DNA of 64,000 nucleotides from UBA11524 sp045132495 (GTDB taxonomy: Bacteria > Bacillota > Clostridia > Christensenellales > Aristaeellaceae): the NCBI GenBank assembly GCA_045132495.1, contig JBGUSK010000051.1, forward strand, positions 176,086 through 240,085, written 5' to 3'. The first letter of the stretch is position 1. Each line of letters starts with the position of its first letter. The translations under genes and the position numbers were made by a program. Positions 52,074 through 60,844 of the stretch are shown in pieces. The notes beneath the pieces are model-generated. The model did no database searches and was not told the origin of the DNA. It worked only from the letters and a program-made list of their open reading frames with translations.

Positions 52074-52125
52074 ACAGTCAGAGGGCCTGTGAGCTCTCCG
52101 ATACCTCACAGTGTTTGACATGATG

Positions 52126-52154
52126 AGGCGGCTCCTTCGGGGGCCGTCCTTTTG
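52126..52154 (+). terminator. CUT1 operon terminator
   Basis: A CGGCTCC/GGGGCCG stem with one bulge near the base is followed by TCCTTTTG. Confidence 0.65.
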
Positions 52155-52163
52155 TCTGCACAG

Positions 52164-52194
52164 AAATAGCCTGGAAGTCGATGACTTCCAGGCT
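52164..52194 (-). terminator. GH130 gene terminator
   Basis: AGCCTGGAAGTC and GACTTCCAGGCT form a perfect 12-bp stem with a GAT loop, followed on the minus strand by TATTTCTG. Confidence 0.75.
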
Positions 52195-52201
52195 GTTGTG
52201 T

Positions 52202-53191
52202 TTACAGCGCATTCTCCTTGGTAAACCGGATGAGTTCGTCTACCGTGGTGAAGGCGAGGCCGGTCACGGTGTCCGCGCAGCCATAGTAGATGGCGATGCG
52301 GCCGGTGTCAGCGTCTGTCAGCGCGGCGCAGGGGAAGGTCACGTTGGGTACATCACCCACGCACTCGTAGAGCTCATAGGGCGCGAGGATGTAATCCTTG
52401 GAGCGGTAGAGCACCTTCCAGGGCTGATCCAGATCCAGCAGCGCGCTGCCCATGCGGTACACAAAGCCATTGCAGGTGGTGATGACGCCGTGATAGATCA
52501 GCAGCCAGCCCTCGTCCGTCTCGATAGGGGCAGGGCCAGGGCCAATCTTGGTGGACTGCCAGGCGCTGTCGTTGCCCGGGATGGTGCTCATCACAAAGCG
52601 GTGACGGCCCCAGAACTCCAGGTCGTTGGACTGGCTGATGTAAATATCGCCGAAGGGGGTGTGGCCGTTGTCCGAGGGGCGGGACATCATCATGTACATG
52701 CCGCCGACCTTGCGGGGGAAGAGCACGCCGTTGCGGTTGAAGGGGAGGAAGGCGTTCTCCAGCTGGTGGAAGGTCTCGAAGTCCTCCGTCCAGGCCACGC
52801 CGATGGTGGGGCCGTGGTAGCCGTTGCACCAGGTGATGTAATACCGCTCGCCCATCTTTGTGATACGGGCGTCATAGCGGTATTCCTTGTTCAGAATTTC
52901 GGGATCTGCCCCTTCAAACACGATCGGATCATCGTTGATCTGCCAGTGCAGGCCATCCTTGCTGCGGCCGGCGAACAAATCCATGCTGATGGAGCGGCTG
53001 TCGCAGCGGAATACGCCGGCAAAGCCATCCTTGAAGGGAACGACTGCAGAATTGAATACGCTGTTGGAGCGCTTGTTGCCGTTGCGCCCGATGATGGGGT
53101 TGCCGCTGAAACGCCAGACCGGATTGTTATCTCCCGCAGGGCGATCTTCCCAGGGGATATTCGGCAGGGATGAACCGATGATTTTCGCCAT
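52202..53191 (-). CDS. Glycoside phosphorylase family GH130 (beta-mannoside phosphorylase)
   Basis: A 329-residue five-bladed beta-propeller protein, cytosolic, starting at 53191. The family's catalytic Asp is Asp107 in EYRYDARITK; WCNGYHGPTIGVAWT, FNRNGVLFPRK and MSRPSDNGHTPFGD are recognisable GH130 segments. These enzymes cleave beta-mannosides with phosphate, releasing alpha-mannose-1-phosphate; the length fits mannooligosaccharide phosphorylases better than the longer mannosylglucose phosphorylases. It has its own promoter and terminator and faces the CUT1 importer; the mutase gene lies directly upstream. Confidence 0.9.
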   Translation of the reverse strand: MAKIIGSSLPNIPWEDRPAGDNNPVWRFSGNPIIGRNGNKRSNSVFNSAVVPFKDGFAGVFRCDSRSISMDLFAGRSKDGLHWQINDDPIVFEGADPEILNKEYRYDARITKMGERYYITWCNGYHGPTIGVAWTEDFETFHQLENAFLPFNRNGVLFPRKVGGMYMMMSRPSDNGHTPFGDIYISQSNDLEFWGRHRFVMSTIPGNDSAWQSTKIGPGPAPIETDEGWLLIYHGVITTCNGFVYRMGSALLDLDQPWKVLYRSKDYILAPYELYECVGDVPNVTFPCAALTDADTGRIAIYYGCADTVTGLAFTTVDELIRFTKENAL

Positions 53192-53264
53192 GATACACAC
53201 TCTCTTTCTTATGCTGCAGGATGCCTGCTTCTCCAAGGGCCTGCTCCGGATGTTTGATAGAAAT

Positions 53265-53293
53265 ATTATAACAATCTATCCTGCAATGGTCAA
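53265..53293 (-). promoter_or_regulatory. GH130 gene promoter
   Basis: On the minus strand TTGACC, 17-bp spacer, TATAAT. The -35 overlaps the stop codon of the upstream mutase gene. Confidence 0.8.
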
Positions 53294-54723
53294 GTGGGGG
53301 CAGCAGGCGTGAAGGGCAGCCCGACGAAGTCCGCCATGATCTTGACCAGCCCGTCCGCCTCGCGGAGGGATTGCATTTCCGCAAACACACGTACCCGAGG
53401 TTCTGTGCCGGAGAAGCGCACGATGATCCAGCCGCCTTCCACGCAAACCTTGCAGCCGTCCATGTAGCTGACGCTGTGCACGGGCATGCGGAAGTCGGGC
53501 AGCTGCTTGTCCGTAAGGATGCGGCGCTGGATGTCCTGCTTGGTCTCCTCTGTCAGCGCCCAGTCGTACTCCGCCATGTGCAGTTCGCCGTACTCGTCGT
53601 AGATCTCCTGCACCAGCGCAGAGAGCGGCTTGCCGGTCACACAGATCATCTCCACCAGCAGAGAAGCTGCGTAGAGGCCGTCCTTGCCGCTGATGTGGCC
53701 GCGCACGGTAAGTCCGCCGGAGGATTCGCCGCCGATGAGTGCGTCATATTTGTCCATCGCGGCGGAAATGTGCTTGAAGCCCACCGGCACCTGGATGCAT
53801 TCCTGCCCATAGGCAGCTGCTACCCGGTCCAGCAGGTGGGTGGTGGCGATGTTGCGCACCGCTGCCCCGCGCCAGCCCTTGTATTTGAGCAGGTAATGGT
53901 ACAGCAGCACCAGCACCTCGTTGGCGGGAACGTAGTTGCCCTTTTCATCAATAATGCCCAGGCGGTCAGCGTCGCCGTCGGTGGCGATGCCGATGTCGGC
54001 GTGATGATCCGTGACAATCCCCTGCAGATCCCGCAGGGTATCCGGGTTGGGGGCGGGGAGATGTCCGCCGAAGAAGGCGTCGTGGCGGTCGTTGATCACA
54101 TCCACATCGCAGCGGGCGGTGTAGAGAATGGTCATCAGGCCGGTAAGGCTTACGCCGTACATGGGATCAAGCTCAATGCGCGGCCGTCTTTTGCGGATGG
54201 CGGCCATGTCGATCTGGGCCATGATGGAATCCAGATAGGCGTCGCGGGGGTCGATGAAGGTGATGAGCCCCTGTTTCCGGGCCTCGTCGAAGGGGAGGGA
54301 ACGGATTTCCTCAGGGGAGAGGGCATTGGCCTCTTTGCCGATCTGGTCGGTGACGGCCTTGCTGGCGTCCCGTCCGCCGGCGGTGAACAGCTTGATGCCG
54401 TTGTAGATCGCCGGATTGTGGCTCGCGGTGACCTCCGCGCCATAGGGGAGATTCATGTGCTTGGTGGTGAACATCAGCTGGGGCGTGGGCGCAGCCAGGT
54501 TGACGAAGTACAGCTTCACGCCTTCGCCTGCCACGACTTCGGAAAACCAGATGGCGGATTCCCTGCTGAGGAAGCGCCGGTCATAGCCAATGCACATGCC
54601 CACGTCTGCCACGCCCTCGCGCTGCATCCGCCTTGCCAACGCGCAGGCTACCCTGCGGATATTATCCCTTGTAAACAGATCGCCGATGACGGCGCGCCAG
54701 CCGCCGGTGCCAAATTCGATCAT
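53290..54723 (-). CDS. Phosphoglucomutase/phosphomannomutase
   Basis: A 477-residue alpha-D-phosphohexomutase with all four domains. The phosphoserine loop is TASHNPAIYNG (Ser101), the metal loop DGDADRLG, the sugar-binding loop GGESSGGL and the phosphate-binding loop RFSGTEPRVRV. It interconverts hexose-1- and 6-phosphates via a bisphosphate intermediate. Placed between two phosphorylase genes, it most likely moves mannose-1- or glucose-1-phosphate from phosphorolysis into glycolysis. It starts 14 nt after the GH94 stop. Confidence 0.93.
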   Translation of the reverse strand: MIEFGTGGWRAVIGDLFTRDNIRRVACALARRMQREGVADVGMCIGYDRRFLSRESAIWFSEVVAGEGVKLYFVNLAAPTPQLMFTTKHMNLPYGAEVTASHNPAIYNGIKLFTAGGRDASKAVTDQIGKEANALSPEEIRSLPFDEARKQGLITFIDPRDAYLDSIMAQIDMAAIRKRRPRIELDPMYGVSLTGLMTILYTARCDVDVINDRHDAFFGGHLPAPNPDTLRDLQGIVTDHHADIGIATDGDADRLGIIDEKGNYVPANEVLVLLYHYLLKYKGWRGAAVRNIATTHLLDRVAAAYGQECIQVPVGFKHISAAMDKYDALIGGESSGGLTVRGHISGKDGLYAASLLVEMICVTGKPLSALVQEIYDEYGELHMAEYDWALTEETKQDIQRRILTDKQLPDFRMPVHSVSYMDGCKVCVEGGWIIVRFSGTEPRVRVFAEMQSLREADGLVKIMADFVGLPFTPAAPT

Positions 54724-54737
54724 CTTTTGTTCCTCCG

Positions 54738-57131
54738 TCAGCCCATGGTCACAAGAATGTCGTGTGTGCCTTCGGTCAATACGGGAATGCGGTCAAGCTG
54801 CTGCCCATCCACATACAGAGCTTTGACGCCCTTCTGGACATGCTTCGGGTTTTCCACGCGGATGCGGTAAACCGCGCCCCGCCAATGGCGCGTGGCCTCA
54901 AAGCCGTCCCACGCCGCCGGAATGCAGGGGTCTACCGTCAGCCCTTCAAACGTTGGCCGGATGCCCAGCATGTAGCGGGTCGCCGCATAGTACGACCAGC
55001 CGGAGGAGCCTGTCATGAAGGGGTGGCGCGCCCGGCCATGGGCCGTATGATCCCTGCCCATGATGAACTGGCAGTAGGAGTAGGGCTCTGCGCCGCGGAT
55101 ATCCAGGATGTCATTCTGATTCTCCGGAAGCAGGGCGTCGTAGAACTTCATTGCCCTGTCGCCCCGGCCCAGACGGCACTCCGCCACCCATGCCCAGGGG
55201 TTGGGGTGGCTGAACACAGCCCCATTCTCCTTGACGCCGGGATATACGCGGGTCACGAAGCCGATCGCGTCGTCCGGCGTGGTGAAGGCGGGCGCGTTGA
55301 GCATCAGCCCATAGGGCGTATAGAGCCACTCATCCACGGCATCCATGCAGGAAAGGCCTTGCGCCTCTGTGGCTGCTCCGCTGACTACGGCCCAGGTGTT
55401 GCTTTCCATGTGCACCTTGCCCTCGGCAGCATCCAGCGCACCGATGGGCCGCCCATCCGCCGTGAAGCCGCGCAGGAACCACTTTCCGTTCCACAGCACC
55501 TGCTGGCAGGTGGACTTCATTTTGTCCAGCAGCGCTGCATAGTGCTTTGCATCCTCATCCCGGCCCAGATAACGGGCTGCGTCCAGAAAATGCTCCGTTG
55601 CCCACACCAGCAGAAAGGCTACCATGGCGCTCTCGCCGCCGCCCAGATTGAGACAGTCGTTCCAGTCTGCGCGCAGCCCCTTTGTGATGCCGTGCCCGCC
55701 CAACTGGCTGTAGGAGAAGTCCAATCCGCGCTTCATGTGGTTCCAGACGGTATCCTCGCCCTCGTCGGCATAGGGAATCACCTTGTCGAAGAAGGCCAGA
55801 TCGCCGGTTTCCCGTACATGCTCAATGATGGCAGGGATCAGCCACAGATGGTCATCGGCGCAAGTGTCCTTCAAGCCATGGATGATGCTGCTCTTTTCCG
55901 GCGTGGGTACCACAGTGGGGGATTTGAAGCTCTGCTGCTTCTGTTCCCCGAACCAGGCTGGATCAAACAGGTGCAGGCCATAGCCCATGCTGACCTGGCC
56001 GTGGAGCAGCTGTTCGATACGCATCAGGCAGCCCTCCGGCTCCGCATGGGGGATGCACATGGCGTCCTGGGCTGTATCGCGGTAGCCAAGGCCGGTGCGG
56101 CCGCCCACCTCAATAAAGGACGAAAAACGGGAAAACAGCACGTTCACCTCGCTCTGATACAGGTTCCAGATGTTGAGGGAACGGTTCATGTTTTCGTGGG
56201 GCGTTTTGACCTGCAGGGGAGACAGCTTCTCTTCCCAAAAGGCGCGCAGATCCGCAAAGGCGGCGTCCGTGCCTGCCTCGTCGTACCGGGTACGGGCGTC
56301 AGCAAGGGCTTGTCCCCGGCCTGTGCCCAGGTAGAACAGGATGCGCTTTTCCTCCCCGGGCTGGAGCGTCAGCTTCTTCTGCAGTGCGCCGCAGGGGTTC
56401 CCGCCCAGTTCCGTGGAGCCGGAGAGCTGGCCGCGTTGCACCGCAATAGGGTCGCGCTCGGTGTGGTATGCACCCAGAAAGGTATCCCGGACGCCGTCAA
56501 AGCCGTCCGGCTCGAAATTGCCTGCAAAAAACTGCCAGCTGTCTTCCTCATAATGGGCCTCGAATAGCACCGCACCGTCCTCAGCGTGGGAGCCGCAGGC
56601 GTAGAGGCTCATCTGGAAATTCTGGTTGTCCATGTCGATCAGGTGGAAGGAAAACTCCACATAGCCATATGCGCTGATTTCCCGTACCCGGTCTGTGGTG
56701 TTGCGAATGCGTACGTCAAAGATCTCCACCGGGTCGCGGCCATCCTTTTCCCTGGGGATGAAGAGGGTCTGCTTTGCGGCAATGCCCTCGTATTCGCATT
56801 CGTAGGTGGAATAGCTCAATCCGTGACGGCATACGTATTTCGCGTCCTTCAGCGGAAGTCCTGTGGGCTGCCAACTCAGCGACCAATACTTGCCTGTTTC
56901 ATCATCCCGGAGGTATACATAATGGCCCGGCCAGTCCATCGGCACGCCATTGGGGCGGAAACGGGTGATACGGTGATACTGCGGACTGTCCAGCCAGCAA
57001 TAGCCGCCTGCGTTGTGGGACATCACCGCGCCCATCCGCTGCGTGCCCAGATAGTTCGTCATTGAAAAGGGCACGTCCACCCGGTCGATCACATATTCTC
57101 TTGCCTGGTCGTCAAAATAGCCGTAACGCAT
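54738..57131 (-). CDS. Glycoside phosphorylase family GH94 (cellobiose/chitobiose phosphorylase-like)
   Basis: A 797-residue cytosolic protein starting at 57131 (GGAGG site). It opens with the GH94 hallmark RYGYFDDQAREYVI and TNYLG..AGGYCW..ITRFRPNG. The alpha/alpha-barrel carries ADWNDCLNLGGGES with catalytic acid Asp492, and YSYCQFIMGRDH and TGSSGWSYYAATRYMLGIRP close the active site. Such enzymes split beta-1,4 disaccharides with phosphate to an alpha-sugar-1-phosphate and a free sugar. Length and motifs fit cellobiose or N,N'-diacetylchitobiose phosphorylase; I cannot decide between them. It is the first gene of a unit with the mutase. Confidence 0.9.
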   Translation of the reverse strand: MRYGYFDDQAREYVIDRVDVPFSMTNYLGTQRMGAVMSHNAGGYCWLDSPQYHRITRFRPNGVPMDWPGHYVYLRDDETGKYWSLSWQPTGLPLKDAKYVCRHGLSYSTYECEYEGIAAKQTLFIPREKDGRDPVEIFDVRIRNTTDRVREISAYGYVEFSFHLIDMDNQNFQMSLYACGSHAEDGAVLFEAHYEEDSWQFFAGNFEPDGFDGVRDTFLGAYHTERDPIAVQRGQLSGSTELGGNPCGALQKKLTLQPGEEKRILFYLGTGRGQALADARTRYDEAGTDAAFADLRAFWEEKLSPLQVKTPHENMNRSLNIWNLYQSEVNVLFSRFSSFIEVGGRTGLGYRDTAQDAMCIPHAEPEGCLMRIEQLLHGQVSMGYGLHLFDPAWFGEQKQQSFKSPTVVPTPEKSSIIHGLKDTCADDHLWLIPAIIEHVRETGDLAFFDKVIPYADEGEDTVWNHMKRGLDFSYSQLGGHGITKGLRADWNDCLNLGGGESAMVAFLLVWATEHFLDAARYLGRDEDAKHYAALLDKMKSTCQQVLWNGKWFLRGFTADGRPIGALDAAEGKVHMESNTWAVVSGAATEAQGLSCMDAVDEWLYTPYGLMLNAPAFTTPDDAIGFVTRVYPGVKENGAVFSHPNPWAWVAECRLGRGDRAMKFYDALLPENQNDILDIRGAEPYSYCQFIMGRDHTAHGRARHPFMTGSSGWSYYAATRYMLGIRPTFEGLTVDPCIPAAWDGFEATRHWRGAVYRIRVENPKHVQKGVKALYVDGQQLDRIPVLTEGTHDILVTMG

Positions 57132-57395
57132 TTCTGCCGCCTCCAACGATGCAGTTTTTCTTATATATAGCATATCAGAATTTTTCGGAAAGGGAAGAGG
57201 AATCCATGCGATTTTTTGTCTTTATTTGCGTTTTTTTCGATATGAATGGTATTGTGTAGAGAATTGCAGCAAAACAGCAACCGGATACAACAAAGCACAA
57301 TCGTGAAAGGATGAAGCCACAACAATTGAAATAAACACATAAGTCACGCCATGATCCCTATACATATGCGGTATCTGCTTTATTCCATTATGCCC

Positions 57396-57424
57396 TTGAC
57401 ATGTTCAGACAAAAAGCGCATAAT
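57396..57424 (+). promoter_or_regulatory. TetR operon promoter
   Basis: A consensus TTGACA, 17-bp spacer and CATAAT. Confidence 0.85.
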
Positions 57425-57429
57425 GTTAA

Positions 57430-57443
57430 ATGAACAGGTTCAT
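57430..57443. promoter_or_regulatory. TetR-type operator palindrome
   Basis: ATGAAC-AG-GTTCAT is a perfect 6-bp inverted repeat with a 2-bp centre, located at the expected transcription start just after the -10 box. This is where an autorepressing TetR protein would block initiation. Confidence 0.75.
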
Positions 57444-57460
57444 ATACCACAAGGAGGCTT

Positions 57461-57571
57461 ATGAATCTCTTCAATATGCTTTGGCAAAATGGTGATGGGA
57501 TGCCGGTGATCAACGTGCAGGCCATCCATACATTCATAACGCAGGAGGGATCCGATGCCCAAAATCATTGA
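57461..57571 (+). CDS. 36-codon leader ORF upstream of the TetR gene
   Basis: This small ORF (begins MNLFNMLWQNGDGMPVINVQ) starts seven nt after the start of an ideal AAGGAGG site, better placed than most genes here. It ends 17 nt inside the TetR gene in another frame, so it could couple translation to the regulator. The sequence faintly recalls the N-terminus of rhodanese-like proteins (GMPVINVQ), so it may be a truncated remnant. I cannot show that the peptide itself has a function. Confidence 0.55.
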   Translation: MNLFNMLWQNGDGMPVINVQAIHTFITQEGSDAQNH

Positions 57572-58067
57572 GAATCTCCGGGCGCAGCTGCTCGCGGAAG
57601 CCCGGAGACAGATTGCCTGCCAGGGCTATGCCGGCACCACCATCCGCTCTGTGGCCAGCGCCTGCAATGTGGGGGTGGGCACGGTGTACAATTATTTCCC
57701 CTCAAAGGAAATGCTGGTCGCTGCCTTCATGTACGAGGACTGGAAGCAGCAGCTGGATGCCATGGCTGCACTGCCTGCAGATCAGCCGGAGGTGCTGCTG
57801 CGGGGCATTTATGACGCGCTATGCAGCTACGCGGCCAGCCACAGAGACCTCTTTACCGATTCCGGGGCTGCCAAGGCGATGTCCCTGGGATTTGCGCCCC
57901 GGCACCAGATGCTCCGGCAGCAGCTGGCTGCCTTTATTCTGCCCGCATGCAGGGCGGAAGACAAGGCATTCACTGCAGCCTTCATTGCCGAAGCCCTCAT
58001 CTCCTGGGCCATGGAGGGCACTCCCTTCGATACCTTGTATCCTCTGATCGGCAAGATCATTGATTAA
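57555..58067 (+). CDS. TetR family transcriptional regulator
   Basis: A 170-residue protein with the N-terminal TetR helix-turn-helix (ARRQIACQGYAGTTIRSVA, CNVGVGTVYNYFPSKEMLV) and a helical ligand-binding half that is slightly shorter than average. It has a GGAGG site and overlaps the leader ORF. The ATGAAC/GTTCAT palindrome at the operon's promoter is the likely binding site. Four genes for redox and membrane proteins follow in the same direction with small gaps, so it most likely senses the substrate they handle. Confidence 0.92.
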   Translation: MPKIIENLRAQLLAEARRQIACQGYAGTTIRSVASACNVGVGTVYNYFPSKEMLVAAFMYEDWKQQLDAMAALPADQPEVLLRGIYDALCSYAASHRDLFTDSGAAKAMSLGFAPRHQMLRQQLAAFILPACRAEDKAFTAAFIAEALISWAMEGTPFDTLYPLIGKIID

Positions 58068-58092
58068 TAACCTTTCATAAGGAGGAATACCC

Positions 58093-59007
58093 ATGTCCAG
58101 CTTCAAAGATCTCCGTATCGTCGACAATTTCTACCAGACTTCTGCCTTCTTCCCCATGCCTACTGTGCTGATTTCCACCCTCAGCGCCGAAGGCAAGACC
58201 AATCTGGGCGCTTACAGCCTTGTTCAGCCCTACTACATCGCTGGCAAGGACTACTATGCGATGCTGCTGTGCTGCCGTAACTCATCCAATACGGCCCAGA
58301 ACATCCTGCGCGGCAGCAAGGTAGCCCTGAATTTCATCACCGACAGCCGGAAGAACTTCAAGGAGTGTGTGCGTCTGGGCTTCCCGGGCGACACCACCGA
58401 GGAGAAGATGAAGGATTGCTTCTTCAAGCTGGAAGAAGGCATTGCAGAGGGCGACAACCGTCCCCAGGTGATGAGCGACGCCTATCAGGTCTTTGAGTGC
58501 ACCTGGGTCTCCACCCTGGATAACGCCCAGGACGATAAGCCCGGCGAGCTCAACGGCTATGAGCCCCCCTACCACGATTTCAACGGCATCACCTCCAAGT
58601 TCGGCGCCCACTTCATCCTCAAGGTGGACAAAATCCTCATGAAGGAGAAGCAGTACAACGGCATTATCAATGGCGTGAAGGCCAGCGATTTCCCCCGTGT
58701 GCCGGTGGATTACGGCTACCGCGATTCCAAGAATTTCTGGTACACCAAGTTCCGCCGCCCCATCCCGGAGCTGCTGCCCATCCGTGAGAATTCCCTGCAG
58801 ACCGTGCTTTACGCCGCCCACCGCGCGGACGACGTGGTCAAGTTCACCGATGATGCCTGCATGAAGCTGATCAAGGTGCCGCGTATCTTCCTGCCCACTG
58901 CGCTCAAGGGCTGCGTCAAGTGGGCCAAGGAGAACGGCGTGACCCTCATCACCGCCGAGCACATGGACATCATCAACGACAAGCGCGCCAAGGAAAAGCA
59001 GAAGTAA
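58093..59007 (+). CDS. Flavin reductase-like domain protein
   Basis: A 304-residue protein whose first 200 residues resemble the FMN-binding split-barrel flavin reductase-like domain (MPTVLISTLSAEGKTNLGAYS, SSNTAQNILRGSKVALNFI). Related proteins (flavoredoxins) carry FMN and pass electrons between NAD(P)H, flavins and other acceptors. The C-terminal 100 residues are an extension ending in a short KR-rich helix and are not part of the standard domain. It lies 25 nt after the TetR gene with a good AAGGAGG site. Confidence 0.82.
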   Translation: MSSFKDLRIVDNFYQTSAFFPMPTVLISTLSAEGKTNLGAYSLVQPYYIAGKDYYAMLLCCRNSSNTAQNILRGSKVALNFITDSRKNFKECVRLGFPGDTTEEKMKDCFFKLEEGIAEGDNRPQVMSDAYQVFECTWVSTLDNAQDDKPGELNGYEPPYHDFNGITSKFGAHFILKVDKILMKEKQYNGIINGVKASDFPRVPVDYGYRDSKNFWYTKFRRPIPELLPIRENSLQTVLYAAHRADDVVKFTDDACMKLIKVPRIFLPTALKGCVKWAKENGVTLITAEHMDIINDKRAKEKQK

Positions 59008-59035
59008 GCATTCTGAAGAAAGGAAGTATTGCAGC

Positions 59036-59890
59036 ATGAAAGTTGTTCTGGCAGGCGCCTTTGGTAATCTGGGCGCTGAAATCCTCAAATCCCTGTGTGC
59101 AGCCGGTCACGAGGTCGTGGCGGCAGATATGCGCGAAACCCCCGTTCCTGGCTGCGAGGGTAAGTACACCTTCGTGAAAATTGACGCCACCAAGCCCGAA
59201 ACCATGAAGGGCCTGTGCGATGGCGCAGAGGTGGTCATCACCACTGTCGGCTTGACCGGCGCTTCCACCGCCGTCACCTCCTATGACGTCGATTACAAGG
59301 GCAACATGAACCTCTACGCTGAAGCCAAGGCTGCGGGCGTAAAGAAGTTCAACTACGTTTCCGTCATTTCCTGCGACGAGCCCGGCGCGGAGAAGGTGCC
59401 CATGCTCCACGCCAAGTACCTGGTGGAGGAGGAAATCAGGAAAGAGCCCATGGATTGGGTTATCTACCGCCCCACCGGCTACTTCTACGATATCTGCAAG
59501 GTGTTCAAGCCTTATGTGGATAAGGGCGAGATGCAGCTGCTCAAGGGCTTTGGCGGCGTGAAGGCCAATGTGGTGGACTGCCCCGACTTTGCGCAGTTCA
59601 TCGTGGATCATATGTGCGACACCAACGTCACCTACAATGTGGGCGGCAAGGAGACGTGGTCCTACGAGGAAATGGCGAAGCTGTGCTTTGACGCGGCGAA
59701 GAAGCCCCTGAAGATCAAGTGGGCCCCCATCTGGCTGTTCGGCATCCTGGCCAACCTGCCCAAGATCAGGAAGGCCGGCAAGCACGACATCATCCTCTTC
59801 TCCAAGTGGACGCTGAGCCACAACCTGGTGGGCGACACCATCGTGGGCGAGAAGAGCTTCGCTGAGTACATCAAGACCTACTTCGGTTAA
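59036..59890 (+). CDS. NmrA-like NAD(P)-dependent oxidoreductase/epimerase
   Basis: A 284-residue atypical short-chain dehydrogenase with the nucleotide motif VVLAGAFGNLGAEIL, followed by VVAADMRE and the VSVIS strand. The usual YxxxK dyad is not clear; HAKYLVEEEIR holds a candidate Tyr region with Lys before rather than after it, as in NmrA-like proteins that bind NAD(P) but may not be dehydrogenases. DWVIYRPTGYFYDI resembles the substrate-side strand of the atypical group. It lies in the TetR operon between flavin-reductase-like and DUF1295 genes. Confidence 0.8.
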   Translation: MKVVLAGAFGNLGAEILKSLCAAGHEVVAADMRETPVPGCEGKYTFVKIDATKPETMKGLCDGAEVVITTVGLTGASTAVTSYDVDYKGNMNLYAEAKAAGVKKFNYVSVISCDEPGAEKVPMLHAKYLVEEEIRKEPMDWVIYRPTGYFYDICKVFKPYVDKGEMQLLKGFGGVKANVVDCPDFAQFIVDHMCDTNVTYNVGGKETWSYEEMAKLCFDAAKKPLKIKWAPIWLFGILANLPKIRKAGKHDIILFSKWTLSHNLVGDTIVGEKSFAEYIKTYFG

Positions 59891-59904
59891 GGAGGAGAAT
59901 AATC

Positions 59905-60717
59905 ATGCCCTGGAATCTGCTTGGCATCCTGCTGGCGGTGTGCGCGGTGGCCTGCGCGGTCGGCTTTTACAAGTTTGTGTACTTTCTGTCCATTGGCTAC
60001 GGCTTTGCGGTGGCTGCGGGCGGTGTGGCTACGCTGATCATGTACTTTGTCAATCCTACCGCTGTGCCCATGTGGATCATGCTGGTGCAGTGCGCACTGT
60101 TCATTGCCTATGGCGTGCGCTTGTCGGGCTTCCTGCTGGTGCGCGAGCTCAAGAGCATCACCTTCCGCAAGACCGATGTAGCCAAGGATACCCTGAACAA
60201 AAACAGTGAAAAGAAGATGCCCATCTTCGTGCTTATCACCATCTGGGTGAGCGTTGCCATCCTCTACACCGCCCAGGTCAGCCCGATGCTGTTCCGCTTC
60301 GTTAACGCCTCCACTGATGTGATCGTGCCCGTGATCGGCTTCGCGGTGTCTATCTTCGGCCTGGTGCTGGAGGCCATCGCGGACAACCAGAAGTCTGCGC
60401 AGAAGAAAGTTCGCCCTGATATGGTTGCTACCCAGGGCCTGTACAAGTTCTGCCGCTGCCCCAACTACTTCGGCGAGATTCTCTTCTGGACCGGCGTGTT
60501 CATCAGCGGCCTGAGCACCTACGCGACCATCGGCCAGTGGATCACCGCCATCCTGGCATACATCTGCATCGTGTACATCATGTTCAACGGCGCCCAGCGC
60601 CTGGAGAAGCGCCAGATGGGCCGCTACGGCAGCAATGCGGAATACGCCGCCTATGCCGACAAAACGCCCATCATCATCCCTTTCCTGCCCATCTATCACC
60701 TGAACAAGAAGGCGTAA
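59905..60717 (+). CDS. DUF1295 membrane protein of the steroid 5-alpha-reductase superfamily
   Basis: A 270-residue protein with about six membrane helices. The C-terminal part has the diagnostic block ADNQKSAQKK..TQGLYKFCRCPNYFGEI, with Cys in place of the usual His of RHPNYFGE. It is followed by a final GRYGSNAEYAAYADKTP. The superfamily includes NADPH-dependent 5-alpha-steroid and delta-14 sterol reductases and isoprenylcysteine methyltransferases. Its place beside a flavin-reductase-like and an NAD(P)-binding protein suggests membrane-linked reduction of a hydrophobic molecule. Confidence 0.87.
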   Translation: MPWNLLGILLAVCAVACAVGFYKFVYFLSIGYGFAVAAGGVATLIMYFVNPTAVPMWIMLVQCALFIAYGVRLSGFLLVRELKSITFRKTDVAKDTLNKNSEKKMPIFVLITIWVSVAILYTAQVSPMLFRFVNASTDVIVPVIGFAVSIFGLVLEAIADNQKSAQKKVRPDMVATQGLYKFCRCPNYFGEILFWTGVFISGLSTYATIGQWITAILAYICIVYIMFNGAQRLEKRQMGRYGSNAEYAAYADKTPIIIPFLPIYHLNKKA

Positions 60718-60735
60718 TAGCGCAAGGGATTCCGC

Positions 60736-60775
60736 GTCTGCGGATGCGGCCCAAGGGCTTTCAGGTCGCCCTTGG
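60736..60775. repeat. Inverted-repeat insert within the TetR operon
   Basis: CCCAAGGGC pairs with GCCCTTGGG around a 9-nt loop in the 127-nt gap between the DUF1295 and membrane protein genes. There is no T-tract, so it looks like an interspersed repeat or mRNA processing hairpin more than a terminator. Confidence 0.45.
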
Positions 60776-60844
60776 GAAACCTTCGGCTACCACTTGGCAG
60801 CAAGAAGGCGCAATCCCCACACAAAAGAAAAAGGAGACATCACC

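Larger units (their letters stand above)
57132..57460 (+). other. Spacer between the GH94 gene and the TetR operon
   Basis: About 330 bp of AT-rich sequence between divergent genes. It contains the TetR-operon promoter and operator at its right end. On the left, TATATA-rich sequence probably includes the GH94 promoter, though no clear -35 is seen. No ORF with a ribosome site is present between them. Confidence 0.5.
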
